The notes under the pieces were generated by a model. It was not told the DNA's origin, did not search any database, and saw nothing but the letters and a program-made list of their open reading frames with translations. Shown here one piece after another: positions 34,501-43,297 of a DNA stretch of 64,000 nt. The stretch's first letter is position 1. Every line of letters starts with the position of its first letter. The stretch spans positions 8,690 to 72,689 of the forward strand of contig DATIWB010000005.1 of the NCBI GenBank assembly GCA_035519675.1. The letters run 5' to 3'. This DNA is from RPRB01 sp035519675. Its GTDB lineage: Bacteria; Myxococcota; Myxococcia; Myxococcales; Myxococcaceae. The translations under genes were made by a program, and so were the position numbers.

Positions 34501-35821
34501 CGCGGTGCTCCGGGCGATCGCCTCCGACGTGGAGGACGGGGTGCTCGATGGAGCGGTGAGCTGGGGCTCGGACCGCGACGGGCCCCTCGGAGGCGGCGCG
34601 AACGTGGCGGCCCGCCTCTCGCTCGGGAACCACCTCCTCACCGCGCGGGTGGTGGACTCGAGCGGGAACGTCGCCACCGCGACGACCACGGTCCAGGTGT
34701 CGAGCGTGCTTCCGCCCGGAGCGGCTCCCACGGCGGTGGCGGGCAAGACGCAGAGCACCGGGGTCGGGGCGACGGTGGTGCTCGACGGCCGCGGCTCGAG
34801 CGATCCGGACGGCGACGCGCTCACCTATTCCTGGCGCGTGACCCAGCTCCCGGCGGGACTGCTGGGACTGACCCTGTCCGGAGGCGGGCCCATTGCGACC
34901 TTCGTGGCGCCCAAAGGCGGGACCTACGGCTTCGAGCTGACGGTGACCGACCTGCGCCAGGGCACGTCCACCGACGCGGTGCAGGTCCACGTCCCGAACG
35001 TCGTGCCCTCGGTGAACGTCGTCGCGCCGACCTCCGGAACGGTCTTCTTCGCGGGACCGGTGACGGTGCAGGCCACGTTCACCGATCGGGGCCTCGACAC
35101 CCACGGCTGCACGGTGGTCTGGGACGAGGACACCCGCACGCCGCCGGTGCCGGGGACGCTCTCCGAGGCGGACCAGACCTGCACCGCGACCCGGACCCTT
35201 TCCGCCGGGGTGTACTCGGTGCGCGTCTCGGTCCGTGACGACGAGGGTGGCGAGGGCGTCGCCCGGGTGCAGATCATCGTGGCCGATCCGCGGGCGGGGA
35301 GAGTCAGCGGCGACGGGCGGATCGTCTCGCCGAGGGGTGCGCTGGCCTCCAGCCCGAGAACGGCGGGCAAGGCGGCGTTCGACTTCCGCTCGGCGTACTC
35401 CCCCGGGGCGACGCGGCCGACGGGGGAGCTCGAGTTCCACCTGGCGCGATTCAGTTTCCGGGCCGAGGCCCAGGACTGGCTGGTCGTCTCGGGGAGCCGG
35501 GCGCAGGTCCGGGGAACCGGTCGGGTGAACGGCAGGTCGGGCTACGCCTTCCTCCTCACCGCCGCCGACCTGGATCCCAGCAAGGAGTGCGACGAGGACC
35601 GGCGGGAGGAGGATCGCGATCGCCGCCCCCACCGGCACCACGACGCTCTCGACCGGTTCCGCCTGAAGGTCTGGAGCCGCGCGAGCGGAGCGGTCGTCTA
35701 CGACAACGTCCGGGGCGCGCCGGAGGACGTCGACAGCGCCTCACCCCAGAGGATCTCCTCGGGGTGCATCACCGTCACCCATCCCGGGAACCACCCGTAC
35801 CGGAAGGAGCACGATCGCTGA
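31550..35821 (+). CDS. Giant secreted metzincin protease with FG-GAP and PKD-type repeats
   Basis: 1,423 residues with a signal peptide ending near PPEAAAQC. Residues about 40-395 contain FG-GAP/VCBS repeats (APADYDVDGNPDLAVGG, AVADLDGDGLLDVVIT, MLADLDHDGALDIVSGD). A CARDB-like domain follows (about 400-520), then a zinc peptidase domain with HEIGHTLGRFH at 655-665, the metzincin HExxHxxGxxH site. The C-terminal half has Ig/PKD-like units (SSDPDGDALTYSWRV) and ends in a domain with GYAFLLTAADLD and FRLKVWSRASGAVVYDN, a type found at the end of many secreted PKD proteins. It likely degrades external protein. Substrate unknown. A strong GGGAGG precedes ATG 31550. Confidence 0.82.
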   Translation: MGTGCCAPRGALLVPAIGLTLWVAGALVPPEAAAQCPTFGPPTPFGAAAGTLAPADYDVDGNPDLAVGGVVLYGDGAGGFGAPVSVLNISALAAVDLGGVDPPVPGINNAAPELVGVSTVNGNAAVGLGSGSRGFPFQLLAGFPVEAAPPRAAVAADLNGDGIPELVIAYGNPVNALFVWIGTNTSTNWVSEIPPLEISFDDPVALAAGDFDDDGRMELLALSRRSNLVAELKFTGRRTFVSQNVAISGGPTAMAVADLDGDGLLDVVITTGNGELVSALGTGAIVTGANGAPAAFGSLERVSLGGNPLGVVLGDVDGDRRTDAVVVDRGTQRVIPLIGDGKGGFTPGTGLPTGSPAPTSVMLADLDHDGALDIVSGDASDAHVFVRHNGCAGAALDLEVTGMEVTQGIQDLGNSVVLVADRPTFVRVHVKAGAPVDGVTARLARTDGNGTELERPLWPSNPGGSITVRAAPDRSELSQSFLFELPPAWTAQGVLHLTATVNPDHLPGETSFANNVASRDVTFQTTNPIKIELVKVKFFTRAGPDTGCGQDSVPSDADLDLAESALRRELPTAKLVITRAADVWDSGLQLDCTLNIALGVDSGMVLDAFRTAFASAPQDRIRLGLVKRDAFGGLAPAGSSWFAVAEAGIDQVAVHEIGHTLGRFHTVSPNGPPCSPALTPTRLDASYPYPSGLIGGPSAQPDRFVGFDLGDATAARWPILRRVVPPTTGDLMGYCQQTWSSDYTWTGNRNGINAHFTPTDPSGDFLRVTARLDPSGGKLSGLGAVRLGSVGALAPPSPGKWHLQLLDGKDVVLSDHRFSPTPDADGPASGIEETLDFMAGTRSIVVLDPGGRRLGSLPVSAHAPGVGKLTLSTGKVVPASGPVGVLWSPSDADGDPLLADLLWSRDGGSTFEPIASGIVGSTYTFDASRLSGTGGKASGMLRVVVRDPVLTAVTDLGGIVAAGSPPRIRILAPFAGQTYVRGQTAVLRAIASDVEDGVLDGAVSWGSDRDGPLGGGANVAARLSLGNHLLTARVVDSSGNVATATTTVQVSSVLPPGAAPTAVAGKTQSTGVGATVVLDGRGSSDPDGDALTYSWRVTQLPAGLLGLTLSGGGPIATFVAPKGGTYGFELTVTDLRQGTSTDAVQVHVPNVVPSVNVVAPTSGTVFFAGPVTVQATFTDRGLDTHGCTVVWDEDTRTPPVPGTLSEADQTCTATRTLSAGVYSVRVSVRDDEGGEGVARVQIIVADPRAGRVSGDGRIVSPRGALASSPRTAGKAAFDFRSAYSPGATRPTGELEFHLARFSFRAEAQDWLVVSGSRAQVRGTGRVNGRSGYAFLLTAADLDPSKECDEDRREEDRDRRPHRHHDALDRFRLKVWSRASGAVVYDNVRGAPEDVDSASPQRISSGCITVTHPGNHPYRKEHDR

Positions 35822-36227
35822 GCGTCGTGCCCTCCCCGGCAACGGGGCGCTCACTTCTCGTCGTGGGTGGCCTTCAGCTTCGCCACCCCCTCACGCGGGG
35901 GGGGGGGACGCAGGGCGTCGACCGACAGGCTCTCTCCGGTGGACACCCACTGGAGCGACGACGAGCGCCTCAGGCGACCAAGGCCGACGGGTCCGAGGGG
36001 AGACAATTGCCAGGGAAGACTCGAGATTGGCGGAGCCGGTCGTCGCGAAGATCAGCCCGGCGAGCAGCAGGCCGAGCGGGTGACAGTGGCGCCCCGGCAG
36101 GACGAGGTTCAGGAGCCAGTGGTGAGGGCGCTTCGTGGCGAGAACTGCCTCCGGGTGCGAGGGGGCCTCCCCCCGGTGATCACATGCCCCTTTGGGCAAA
36201 CACCGGCCACCCGGAGCGAGGGACGAC
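35822..36227 (-). other. Gap of 406 bp with an 11-G run and possible gene remnants
   Basis: On the minus strand one frame reads REGVAKLKATHDEK-stop at about 35850-35895, which looks like a genuine protein tail, but it is cut off by a run of 11 G (35897-35907 area). Beyond it a different frame reads RPHHWLLNLVLPGRHCHP LGLLLAGLIF, resembling a decayed membrane segment. I infer the debris of a minus-strand gene, perhaps inactivated by slippage in the homopolymer. No intact gene is visible. Confidence 0.3.
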
Positions 36228-39200
36228 CTAGTCCTCGAGGAAGCCCGGCGCCAGCATCCTGAGCATGGCTTCCGGGTTGGCCACCCCCTCGTCCGGGAGG
36301 AACTCCGGAAGACTCTCCCCTCGAAGCCGGGCGAGCTGGCACCGCGCGGCAGCCGCAAAGGCGGCCATCTCCAGTCGGTCGAATGCCTCCACCGCTCGCT
36401 CGATGTACGTCACCGCCTCAGCGGTCTGCCGGCGCTGAACGGCGGCACTTCCCCGGAGCAGGTCCGCAAGGGCGGACGCCTGCGGAACTGCAACCTTGCC
36501 CAGCCGACGGGCGGCTCGCTCGGCCTGGTGAAGGAGCTCCCGGCTGGCCTCGCTCCCCGGTTTCTCCAGGGCAGCCGCTGCCAGCGCACAGCCGCCGCGT
36601 ACGTTGAGCAGCTGGACGGTGAGCATGGGGAAGCGGAACGTGACCGCCGGGTTCGCCACGTCGTCCCAGCCCCTGCTCACCCCCTCCCACGCCCCCCGGC
36701 CGTCACCGGCGTAGAGCCGGATCAGGCTCTCGGCGGTGAGGAACCAGAACTTCTGGAACTGAAACCCACGGACGGACCACCTGCTGGTCACCTCGTGAAG
36801 GCTCTCGGTCGCCCCGGCGATGTCATCGCGAGCGAGCCAGGCGGCGACACCGAAGGGCGAGATGATTCCCGCGATCGCGTACAGGTTTCCGCGGTCCCTC
36901 GCCTCCCTCAGCCTCGTCTCCACCCGGCGTTGCATCTCCTGCCAACGGCCCAGGAAGAAGAGCGCCCAGACCGCCACCGCGCGCGTCGTCCACAGCTCCC
37001 ACACCAGGCCCGGGCACTCCTCGCTGAAGATCTTCTCGGCGGAGTCCAGGTGGCCCAGGGCTTCCCGCCAGTCGCCGCCAAAGTACGCCCTCAGCCCGCG
37101 TACGCAGGCCATGGATCCGTCGAGCGGGCGCTCGGCGACCTTCCTCCCGTCCAGCTCCATGCGTTCGACCAGGGAGCGTGTCCACTTCGAGTTCGGGGCC
37201 TCGATGGCCGCGTGTCCAGCGATCAACGCACGTCCTCGGGCAATGAGGTGAGGTTCACCGAGGTCGAGCGCGCGCAGGAAGTAGCGGACCGCCATCTCCC
37301 CGCCGATGAGCGCGTCGACGAAGGAGATTCCCACGCAGACGTTGTAGACGTGCTCGAGAAGGGTCACCTCTCCCAGCGAAAACGTGTCGCGCCGGCGGGG
37401 CTCGAGCCCGCGCAGCCAGCGCAGGTAGAGGCGGTGGGAGAGCAGGGACACCCAGGCTCTTCGCCGCCTCGGGACCGGGAACCCCTGGGCTCGCAGGTCC
37501 TCGCGGATCAGCCTCCGGCCTTGATCGATCTGGCCGGCAAAGAAGCGCTGCTCCGCGGCCCGTCTGCGGAGCCGGGTTCGCTCCGTGGCCGCGGACTCGC
37601 CCTCGGCGGCTTCCAGGAACGTGTCGGCCGCTTCGACGCACCTTCCCGAGTTCGCCAGCGCGCCCCCCAGCGCGGCCAGCAGCTTGACCCGTTGCGGGCT
37701 GCCCTCGGGCACCAGACCGATGGCCCGCCGGTAGAGTCGGGCTGCGCGGTCGAAGGCCAGTGCCCGGTCGGCCTGTTCGGCAGCGAGCACGGAGAAGTGG
37801 AGCGCCTGCTCCGCATTTCCGGCCGCCTCGTGGTGTCGGGCCAGCACCTCGGGGTCGGCGGAGCCGGCCTCCTCGAGCGCCTCGGCCAGCCCGTGGTGAC
37901 ACTCGCTCGCTCGCTGCGAGGAGAGGTCGGCCAGGACGGCTTCGCGGATGCGATCGTGGAAAGGCTCCAGTCGGCGCTCATCGGCGGCCCCCACGAAGCG
38001 AACCAGGTGCTGTGCACCGAGGAGCCCGGAGTCCTCCCAGGGGGAGCCGGAGAGGCCACACGCGCGCCGGGCGACCAGCTCGGTGACCGGATGTCCGGCC
38101 ACCGCCACGGTCTCCAGGAGACTCCGTGCGGCGGGAGGGAGGCGGGCGAAGCGAACTCGCAGTGCCCGGTGGACATCGGGCGAGGTGTCCAGCGTCCGTC
38201 TGGACTCCGGATCGGCCACGGCGCGTGCCAGCTCCTGGATGAGGAACGGGTTCCCGTCCGTCCCCCGGGTCAAGCTGGCGACGTCGATATCCGGCACCGG
38301 ACCGGGGAGCAGCGCTCGGAGGAGCGTTCCGGCGGCGTTGGCGTCCAGCGGTCGGAGATGCAGCTCGACGGCCGCCCCGAACGGTTCGCCCAGCAGTGCC
38401 ACGAGACAGGGGCTGCGGTCCCGATCCTCGCTGCGGAAGCCGAGGACGAGGAGCATGGCCGGTGCATCCGGCGGCCGGAGGAGCTCGCGGAGGAGCTTCG
38501 CGGTGTCGAGGTCCCCCCACTGGAGATCGTCGATGTGCAGGATGAGCAGCTGTCGGTCGGCCACCCGCTGCAGGAGCTCCCGGAGAGCGCTGAATGCCTG
38601 CCGCCGGATCTCCTGCTCGTCCAGGGTCACGGCCCGGGCGCGAAGCCCGTGCCCGCGGATCGCCGGAACACGGTCCATGACCGGGAAGAGGCGCACCAGT
38701 GCCGCCACCTGACGGGGCAAGAATTCCGTGGCCACACGCTCCGGCCCGTTCAGCAGCCGGCAAAGGTCGTCGATGAGGCTGTCGATGCCCTGGTAGGGCA
38801 CTCGTTCGCGCTCGTAGCAGCGCCCGCGCAGGACGAGGGCGCTGCTCTCTCGCTCCGCTTGTCCGAGAAAGCGCTCGACCAGCGACGTCTTTCCGACGCC
38901 GGACGACCCGTCCAGGAGCACGGTGACCCCTTCTCCGTCGTGGACCCGGGCCAGAGCATCGCGGAGCTCGCTCAGCTCCCGCTCCCTGCCGACCAGGAGC
39001 TTGTCGCCCGGGAGATCCGTCTGTGCCCTCGCGCTGGACTGGCCATGCCCGAGAACGGTCTCGATCTCCTCGGCTCCGGCTCGGGCCTGGGGGTCTCGAG
39101 CGATGAGCGACAGGCAGAGATCGGACAGGTCAGCCGGCACGTCCGCCATCAGCGCCCTGGGAGAGACCGGATCGCCCCGCTGCTGGTGGGCGATGATCTC

Positions 39201-40073
39201 ATGCCAGGTCCCCTTGAAGGGGACCCGGCCGGTCAAGGCCTGGTAGAGCATGACTCCGACCGAGTACCAGTCACTGGCCGCGGACACGGCGTGGCCAAGA
39301 AACTGCTCCGGCGACATGTACTCCGGCGTCCCCGCGAGCTCGATGCTGTTGCCGAGTGGGCTCGTCTCGAGCTCCCTGGCCAGGCCGAAGTCGAGCAGCA
39401 CGACCCGGTCATCCGGCGTCACCCGGACGTTGGAGGGCTTGACGTCTCGATGCAGCTTTCCGCTGGCATGGAGCGCGGAAAGACCCCGGACCAGCTCCGC
39501 CAGAGCGGCGCGCAGCCGGCGCTCGTCCAGAGCGCCGCCGGGGCGGACGTGGCTCAGGAAGTTCGTCCCTGGGACGTACTCCATGGTGAAGAAGACCGAG
39601 TCCTTGTCGGCAAAGAGCTCGTAGAAGCGGATGAGATTCCTGTGGCGCAGGTCGGCCAGGGCGCGAAACTCGTGCTTCAGCCGATAGATGAGCTCGGCCC
39701 GCCTGACGGTGATGGTCTTCAGGGCCACCTCTTCATGGGTCTCCCCATCTCGGGCGAGGTACACGACACCGAAGGCCCCTTCCCCGATGCGTTGCAGGAT
39801 GTCGAATCGCGAGGAGGCGACCACTGGAGCGAGAGCGCCAGCGGGCAGTGGAGGGATCTCCGGCGGCCGGTCCGGGGGACGATCGAGCGGCGCCGTTACC
39901 ACGTCATCGGTCTCCTGCGCGTCGGCAGCCTGAGGAAGTGCCTCCGTGGGGCGATTCACCGGCACGGCGCCGGCGTTCGCGTCACCATCCGCGTCGACAT
40001 CGTGCTGAGAACGCTCCGTCGCCACTTGGCCCCCGCTACGCGCACCGGGCCCCGGGTTCGCGGCGCCCTGCAT
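36228..40073 (-). CDS. Ser/Thr protein kinase fused to AAA ATPase and TPR-like region
   Basis: 1,281 residues. A Pro-rich disordered N-terminus (1-85) precedes a complete kinase: GEGAFG at 97-102, VALK with Lys119, HRDVKPSN with Asp210, DFG at 228-230 and GTPEYMSPEQ. An AAA/STAND-type ATPase follows, Walker A GSSGVGKT at 389-396 and Walker B LLILHIDDLQWGD. The last ~500 residues are helical repeats. The order matches PknK-like kinases and the myxobacterial ATPase-kinases, which couple ligand or stress sensing to phosphorylation. No membrane helix. It lies 121 bp downstream of an FHA-containing sigma-54 activator, a likely phospho-target. Confidence 0.92.
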   Translation of the reverse strand: MQGAANPGPGARSGGQVATERSQHDVDADGDANAGAVPVNRPTEALPQAADAQETDDVVTAPLDRPPDRPPEIPPLPAGALAPVVASSRFDILQRIGEGAFGVVYLARDGETHEEVALKTITVRRAELIYRLKHEFRALADLRHRNLIRFYELFADKDSVFFTMEYVPGTNFLSHVRPGGALDERRLRAALAELVRGLSALHASGKLHRDVKPSNVRVTPDDRVVLLDFGLARELETSPLGNSIELAGTPEYMSPEQFLGHAVSAASDWYSVGVMLYQALTGRVPFKGTWHEIIAHQQRGDPVSPRALMADVPADLSDLCLSLIARDPQARAGAEEIETVLGHGQSSARAQTDLPGDKLLVGRERELSELRDALARVHDGEGVTVLLDGSSGVGKTSLVERFLGQAERESSALVLRGRCYERERVPYQGIDSLIDDLCRLLNGPERVATEFLPRQVAALVRLFPVMDRVPAIRGHGLRARAVTLDEQEIRRQAFSALRELLQRVADRQLLILHIDDLQWGDLDTAKLLRELLRPPDAPAMLLVLGFRSEDRDRSPCLVALLGEPFGAAVELHLRPLDANAAGTLLRALLPGPVPDIDVASLTRGTDGNPFLIQELARAVADPESRRTLDTSPDVHRALRVRFARLPPAARSLLETVAVAGHPVTELVARRACGLSGSPWEDSGLLGAQHLVRFVGAADERRLEPFHDRIREAVLADLSSQRASECHHGLAEALEEAGSADPEVLARHHEAAGNAEQALHFSVLAAEQADRALAFDRAARLYRRAIGLVPEGSPQRVKLLAALGGALANSGRCVEAADTFLEAAEGESAATERTRLRRRAAEQRFFAGQIDQGRRLIREDLRAQGFPVPRRRRAWVSLLSHRLYLRWLRGLEPRRRDTFSLGEVTLLEHVYNVCVGISFVDALIGGEMAVRYFLRALDLGEPHLIARGRALIAGHAAIEAPNSKWTRSLVERMELDGRKVAERPLDGSMACVRGLRAYFGGDWREALGHLDSAEKIFSEECPGLVWELWTTRAVAVWALFFLGRWQEMQRRVETRLREARDRGNLYAIAGIISPFGVAAWLARDDIAGATESLHEVTSRWSVRGFQFQKFWFLTAESLIRLYAGDGRGAWEGVSRGWDDVANPAVTFRFPMLTVQLLNVRGGCALAAAALEKPGSEASRELLHQAERAARRLGKVAVPQASALADLLRGSAAVQRRQTAEAVTYIERAVEAFDRLEMAAFAAAARCQLARLRGESLPEFLPDEGVANPEAMLRMLAPGFLED

Positions 40074-40194
40074 GCATGGGCTCGAGAACTGTACAGCTCA
40101 GCAATCCAGGGGCCAGCCCGGTCTGCATTTGCCAACAGGCGACCTGGTTTGCCTGGATTGCGCAACGGGATGCGCAGGATGTGCAAGGACCGGC

Positions 40195-41880
40195 TCATCG
40201 GCTGTGCGGACGTGGAAGGCGATACTTGGCGAGACGGTTCACGAGCGTGCGGCGGGAGCAGCCGAGCTCCTCGGCCGCGCGGGTCTGGTTCCCGGCACAG
40301 CGAAGGAGGGCCTCCTCGATGCGCTCCCTCTCGCCGGGCGGGGCGGGTGCCTCGGCGTAGAGCGTGGTGTGCGGCTTCTCCGCCGGGAGCAGCTCGGGGG
40401 TGATCACCCCGCTCGTGCAGAGCACCGCCGCCCGCTCGATGGCGTTCCTGAGCTCCCGCACGTTGCCCGGCCACGAGTAGCGCCGGAGAGCGGCCCACGC
40501 CTCCGGGGTCACCTCCGGAACCGGCCGGCCTGCCTGGGCCGCCGCCTGCTCGAGGAACAGGTGTACCAGGCCCTCCAGCTCACCCGGGCGCTCTCGGAGA
40601 GGCGGCACGGTGAGCGAGATACCATCGAGTCGAAAGTAGAGGTCCTGCCGGAACGTCCCGGCCTCGACTGCCGCACGCAGGTCGACGTTGGTGGCCGAGA
40701 CGACACGGATGTCCACCGGATGCGATTTCACGCTCCCCACCCGTCGAACCTGACGCTCATCGAGCACCTTCAGGAGCTTCTTCTGGATCGAGAGCGGCAT
40801 CTCGCCGACCTCGTCGAGGAAGAGCGTCCCACCGCTTGCCGAGTCGATGAGACCGGGCTTGGCCGTGACTGCTCCGGTGTACGCGCCCCGCTCGTGGCCG
40901 AAGAGCTCTGCTTCGAGGAGGGACTCGGCGAGCTCGGCGCAGTTCAGGGCGACGAAGGGCCCCGAAGCGCGCGGAGAAAGCCGGTGGAGCTCGGCTGCGA
41001 GGACGCCCTTCCCCACGCCGGTCTCTCCCAGGAACAGGACGTTGATCGGACTGGGGGCGATGCGCTCCAGCAGGATCCGCCGCAGCTGGTCCATGGCCCC
41101 GTCCCGGCTGAGCACGGGAGCGACGGTATCCCGTGGCGGAGCCGTTCCCCGCAGCGCCGCGTTGGCCCTCTCCAGCAAGAGCGCCGAGGTCCGTCCGTCG
41201 GCGGGAAAGCTGGCCATGCCGAACTCCGCCAGCTTCTGGCCGGAGGAGATCGACGCCGCCATCCGCCGCGAGCGCGCCTCGGCGAGGGCCCCGCTGCAGT
41301 CGACGAGGAGCACCTCGTAATCCCCGGGGCCGTACTCTCCCAGCACGTCACCAGGCTGGATCACTCCGGCGAGCTTCTCGTCTGCCGTCGCAGCGGGCCC
41401 CCCTGGCGCACGGATCCGGAGGACGCTGAACTGGCTGCCGGCACGCACGGCGCGGCCGCACTCATCCTCGACGCGGTTCACGAAATCGTCGTGCGCGTGG
41501 AGGCGCACCCGCCTCGTCTGGGAAGACATCGCCCGCTGAAGAACGAGCAGGGTCCGACCGATCTCCACCGCGTCGCCGGGCTGCAGCTCGACCGTCTCGC
41601 CACGACCGAGGTCGCGCCCCCGTACGCGCGTTCCGTTGGCGCTGCCCAGGTCCTCGACCTGGACGCGGTCTCCGAGAAGGTGAAGATGGAGATGCCGGCG
41701 TGAGATGGCCTGATCGTCGAGCCGCAGGTCAACGCCCTCGCCCCGTCCAATGCTCAGCGCAGCCTGCCCGGGCAGGAGAACCACCTTGGACCCGTCTCCG
41801 GCGAGTACGAGCAGTCTCAGCCTGCCGGACGGCGAGCCGGTACCCGGTCTCAGACTCAGCGTCTTCGGGTCGGAGTCCAT
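40195..41880 (-). CDS. Sigma-54 activator with FHA and degenerate GGDEF domains
   Basis: 561 residues from ATG 41880. FHA domain (about 10-115: LSIGRGEGVDLRLDDQAISR, DLGSANGTRVRG) that binds phosphothreonine. A middle region (about 120-235) resembles a GGDEF domain with the motif degraded to GPGDYEVLL. The AAA+ domain has Walker A GETGVGKG, ELFGHERGAYTGA (GAFTGA loop with Tyr for Phe) and LFLDEVGEMP. A Fis-type helix-turn-helix ends it (NQTRAAEELGCSRRTLVNRL). It activates RNA polymerase with sigma-54, probably when its FHA domain meets a phosphorylated partner, rather than through a receiver domain. Confidence 0.93.
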   Translation of the reverse strand: MDSDPKTLSLRPGTGSPSGRLRLLVLAGDGSKVVLLPGQAALSIGRGEGVDLRLDDQAISRRHLHLHLLGDRVQVEDLGSANGTRVRGRDLGRGETVELQPGDAVEIGRTLLVLQRAMSSQTRRVRLHAHDDFVNRVEDECGRAVRAGSQFSVLRIRAPGGPAATADEKLAGVIQPGDVLGEYGPGDYEVLLVDCSGALAEARSRRMAASISSGQKLAEFGMASFPADGRTSALLLERANAALRGTAPPRDTVAPVLSRDGAMDQLRRILLERIAPSPINVLFLGETGVGKGVLAAELHRLSPRASGPFVALNCAELAESLLEAELFGHERGAYTGAVTAKPGLIDSASGGTLFLDEVGEMPLSIQKKLLKVLDERQVRRVGSVKSHPVDIRVVSATNVDLRAAVEAGTFRQDLYFRLDGISLTVPPLRERPGELEGLVHLFLEQAAAQAGRPVPEVTPEAWAALRRYSWPGNVRELRNAIERAAVLCTSGVITPELLPAEKPHTTLYAEAPAPPGERERIEEALLRCAGNQTRAAEELGCSRRTLVNRLAKYRLPRPHSR

Positions 41881-41964
41881 CTGGATTCCCCCACGGCAAG
41901 ACGGTACCTCGCGGTCACGCCCGAAGGAATCGCTCGGCGGCCGAGGGCTGCGCAGACCGAGCAT

Positions 41965-43032
41965 CTACGTCCACCGTTCCCGCAGCTCGTGCCCGGAGGC
42001 CCCCCGCCGTCCGTGCCGCTCGGCTCGCAAGGCCTTCAGCTCCGGAGTCGAGGCCTCGAGGTCGCCGTGTTCCAGGAACCAGCGAAGCGTGTCCCTCACC
42101 GTCACCTCGAGCGGGCGGTTTGCGTAGCCAAGTTCACCATTTGCCTTTCGTGAGTCGAGGAAGGTGTAGCGGCGCGCCCCCCGAACGAGCTGGCGTGAGA
42201 TCGGACAGCGCTGGCCACGAATCCGGGCACCGAGCTCACGCAGGCCGGCGACGGTCAGCATGAGCGGATACGGGACGCGGAGCGGCATCGGTACTCCCGA
42301 CAGCCGTGACACCATCCGCGCCAGCTCCCCGAGCTCGAGGTTGTACCCCCCCAGGAGGTACGACTCGCCACTGCGGCCGCACTCCAGCGCCTCGGCGTGG
42401 GCGTGGGCCACGTCCCGGACGTCGCAGTAGGACCCGCCTCCGTGCACGTAGGCAGGGAGCTTCCCGCGGGCGAGCATCAGCACGGTGCCGGCGCTGGAGT
42501 GGTAGACATCGCCGGGTCCCAGCGTCACCCCGGGACGCAAGATCACCAGCGGGAGCCCGGCTCGGCCCAGCTCCAGCGCCACTTGCTCGGCCCGGTGCTT
42601 GGAGACGAAGTAGTCGACACGAACCTTCTCCGCGGATCCCCGCCACCGCTCGTCCACTGCCAGGGGTTCCCAGGTCCCACCAAGAGCCCCCGCCGAGGCG
42701 ACGAACACGGCGCGCCGGACGCCGGCACGGAGGGCCGCTCCGAGCACGTTCCGTGTCCCCCCTTCATTCACCGCGAGGAGATTCTCTCGGTCTCCGGCGC
42801 GGAGCCGGGCCAAGGCAGCGGCGTGGATCACGACCTCGCAGCCAGCGACGGCGCGGTTCACCGAGGCCGCGGCGGTGATGTCACCGACGAACCGCTCCCC
42901 AGGGATGTCCCGGACGTTGTCCAGGCAGCTCCGGGGGCGGACCAGCAGCCGGACCGCGTGCCCACGGGAGGCGAGCTCGCGCGCCACCCACGACCCGACG
43001 AACCCGGTTCCACCAGTGACCAGGACCTTCAT
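41965..43032 (-). CDS. NAD(P)-dependent epimerase/dihydroflavonol-reductase-like SDR
   Basis: 355 residues from ATG 43032 (MKVLVTGGTGFVGSWVAREL). Extended-SDR hallmarks: GGTGFVG nucleotide motif, VIHAAALARLRAGDRENLL, the YxxxK catalytic pair in DYFVSKHRAE, and LVILRPGVTLGPGD. It probably reduces or epimerises a sugar nucleotide or a carbonyl substrate; related proteins include dihydroflavonol-4-reductase-like and hopanoid-associated sugar epimerases. It is 84 bp upstream of the sigma-54 activator on the same strand and could share its transcript. Confidence 0.85.
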   Translation of the reverse strand: MKVLVTGGTGFVGSWVARELASRGHAVRLLVRPRSCLDNVRDIPGERFVGDITAAASVNRAVAGCEVVIHAAALARLRAGDRENLLAVNEGGTRNVLGAALRAGVRRAVFVASAGALGGTWEPLAVDERWRGSAEKVRVDYFVSKHRAEQVALELGRAGLPLVILRPGVTLGPGDVYHSSAGTVLMLARGKLPAYVHGGGSYCDVRDVAHAHAEALECGRSGESYLLGGYNLELGELARMVSRLSGVPMPLRVPYPLMLTVAGLRELGARIRGQRCPISRQLVRGARRYTFLDSRKANGELGYANRPLEVTVRDTLRWFLEHGDLEASTPELKALRAERHGRRGASGHELRERWT

Positions 43033-43297
43033 GCCGGACGGGTCTCCAGCGAATCGCGTGCCAACCAGATGCCCTGCGCGCGCCAGCGCCGCTCGGAGAG
43101 GCGCCGCGAGCGGCGCGAGCAGGTCGCTCCGTCTGGGCGAGCTCGCCTTGCGCGAGTTGAGCAACGCGGCATGCGCACCGTGCGCAGGCGAATGGACAGG
43201 CCATCAGAATCACGGTGCCGCGCCGCGGGCACGCGCATTGCTCCCTGGCCGATGCACGCTCGCCCCGATGGCGAGCTGCAAGCGGGGGGTCACACCC

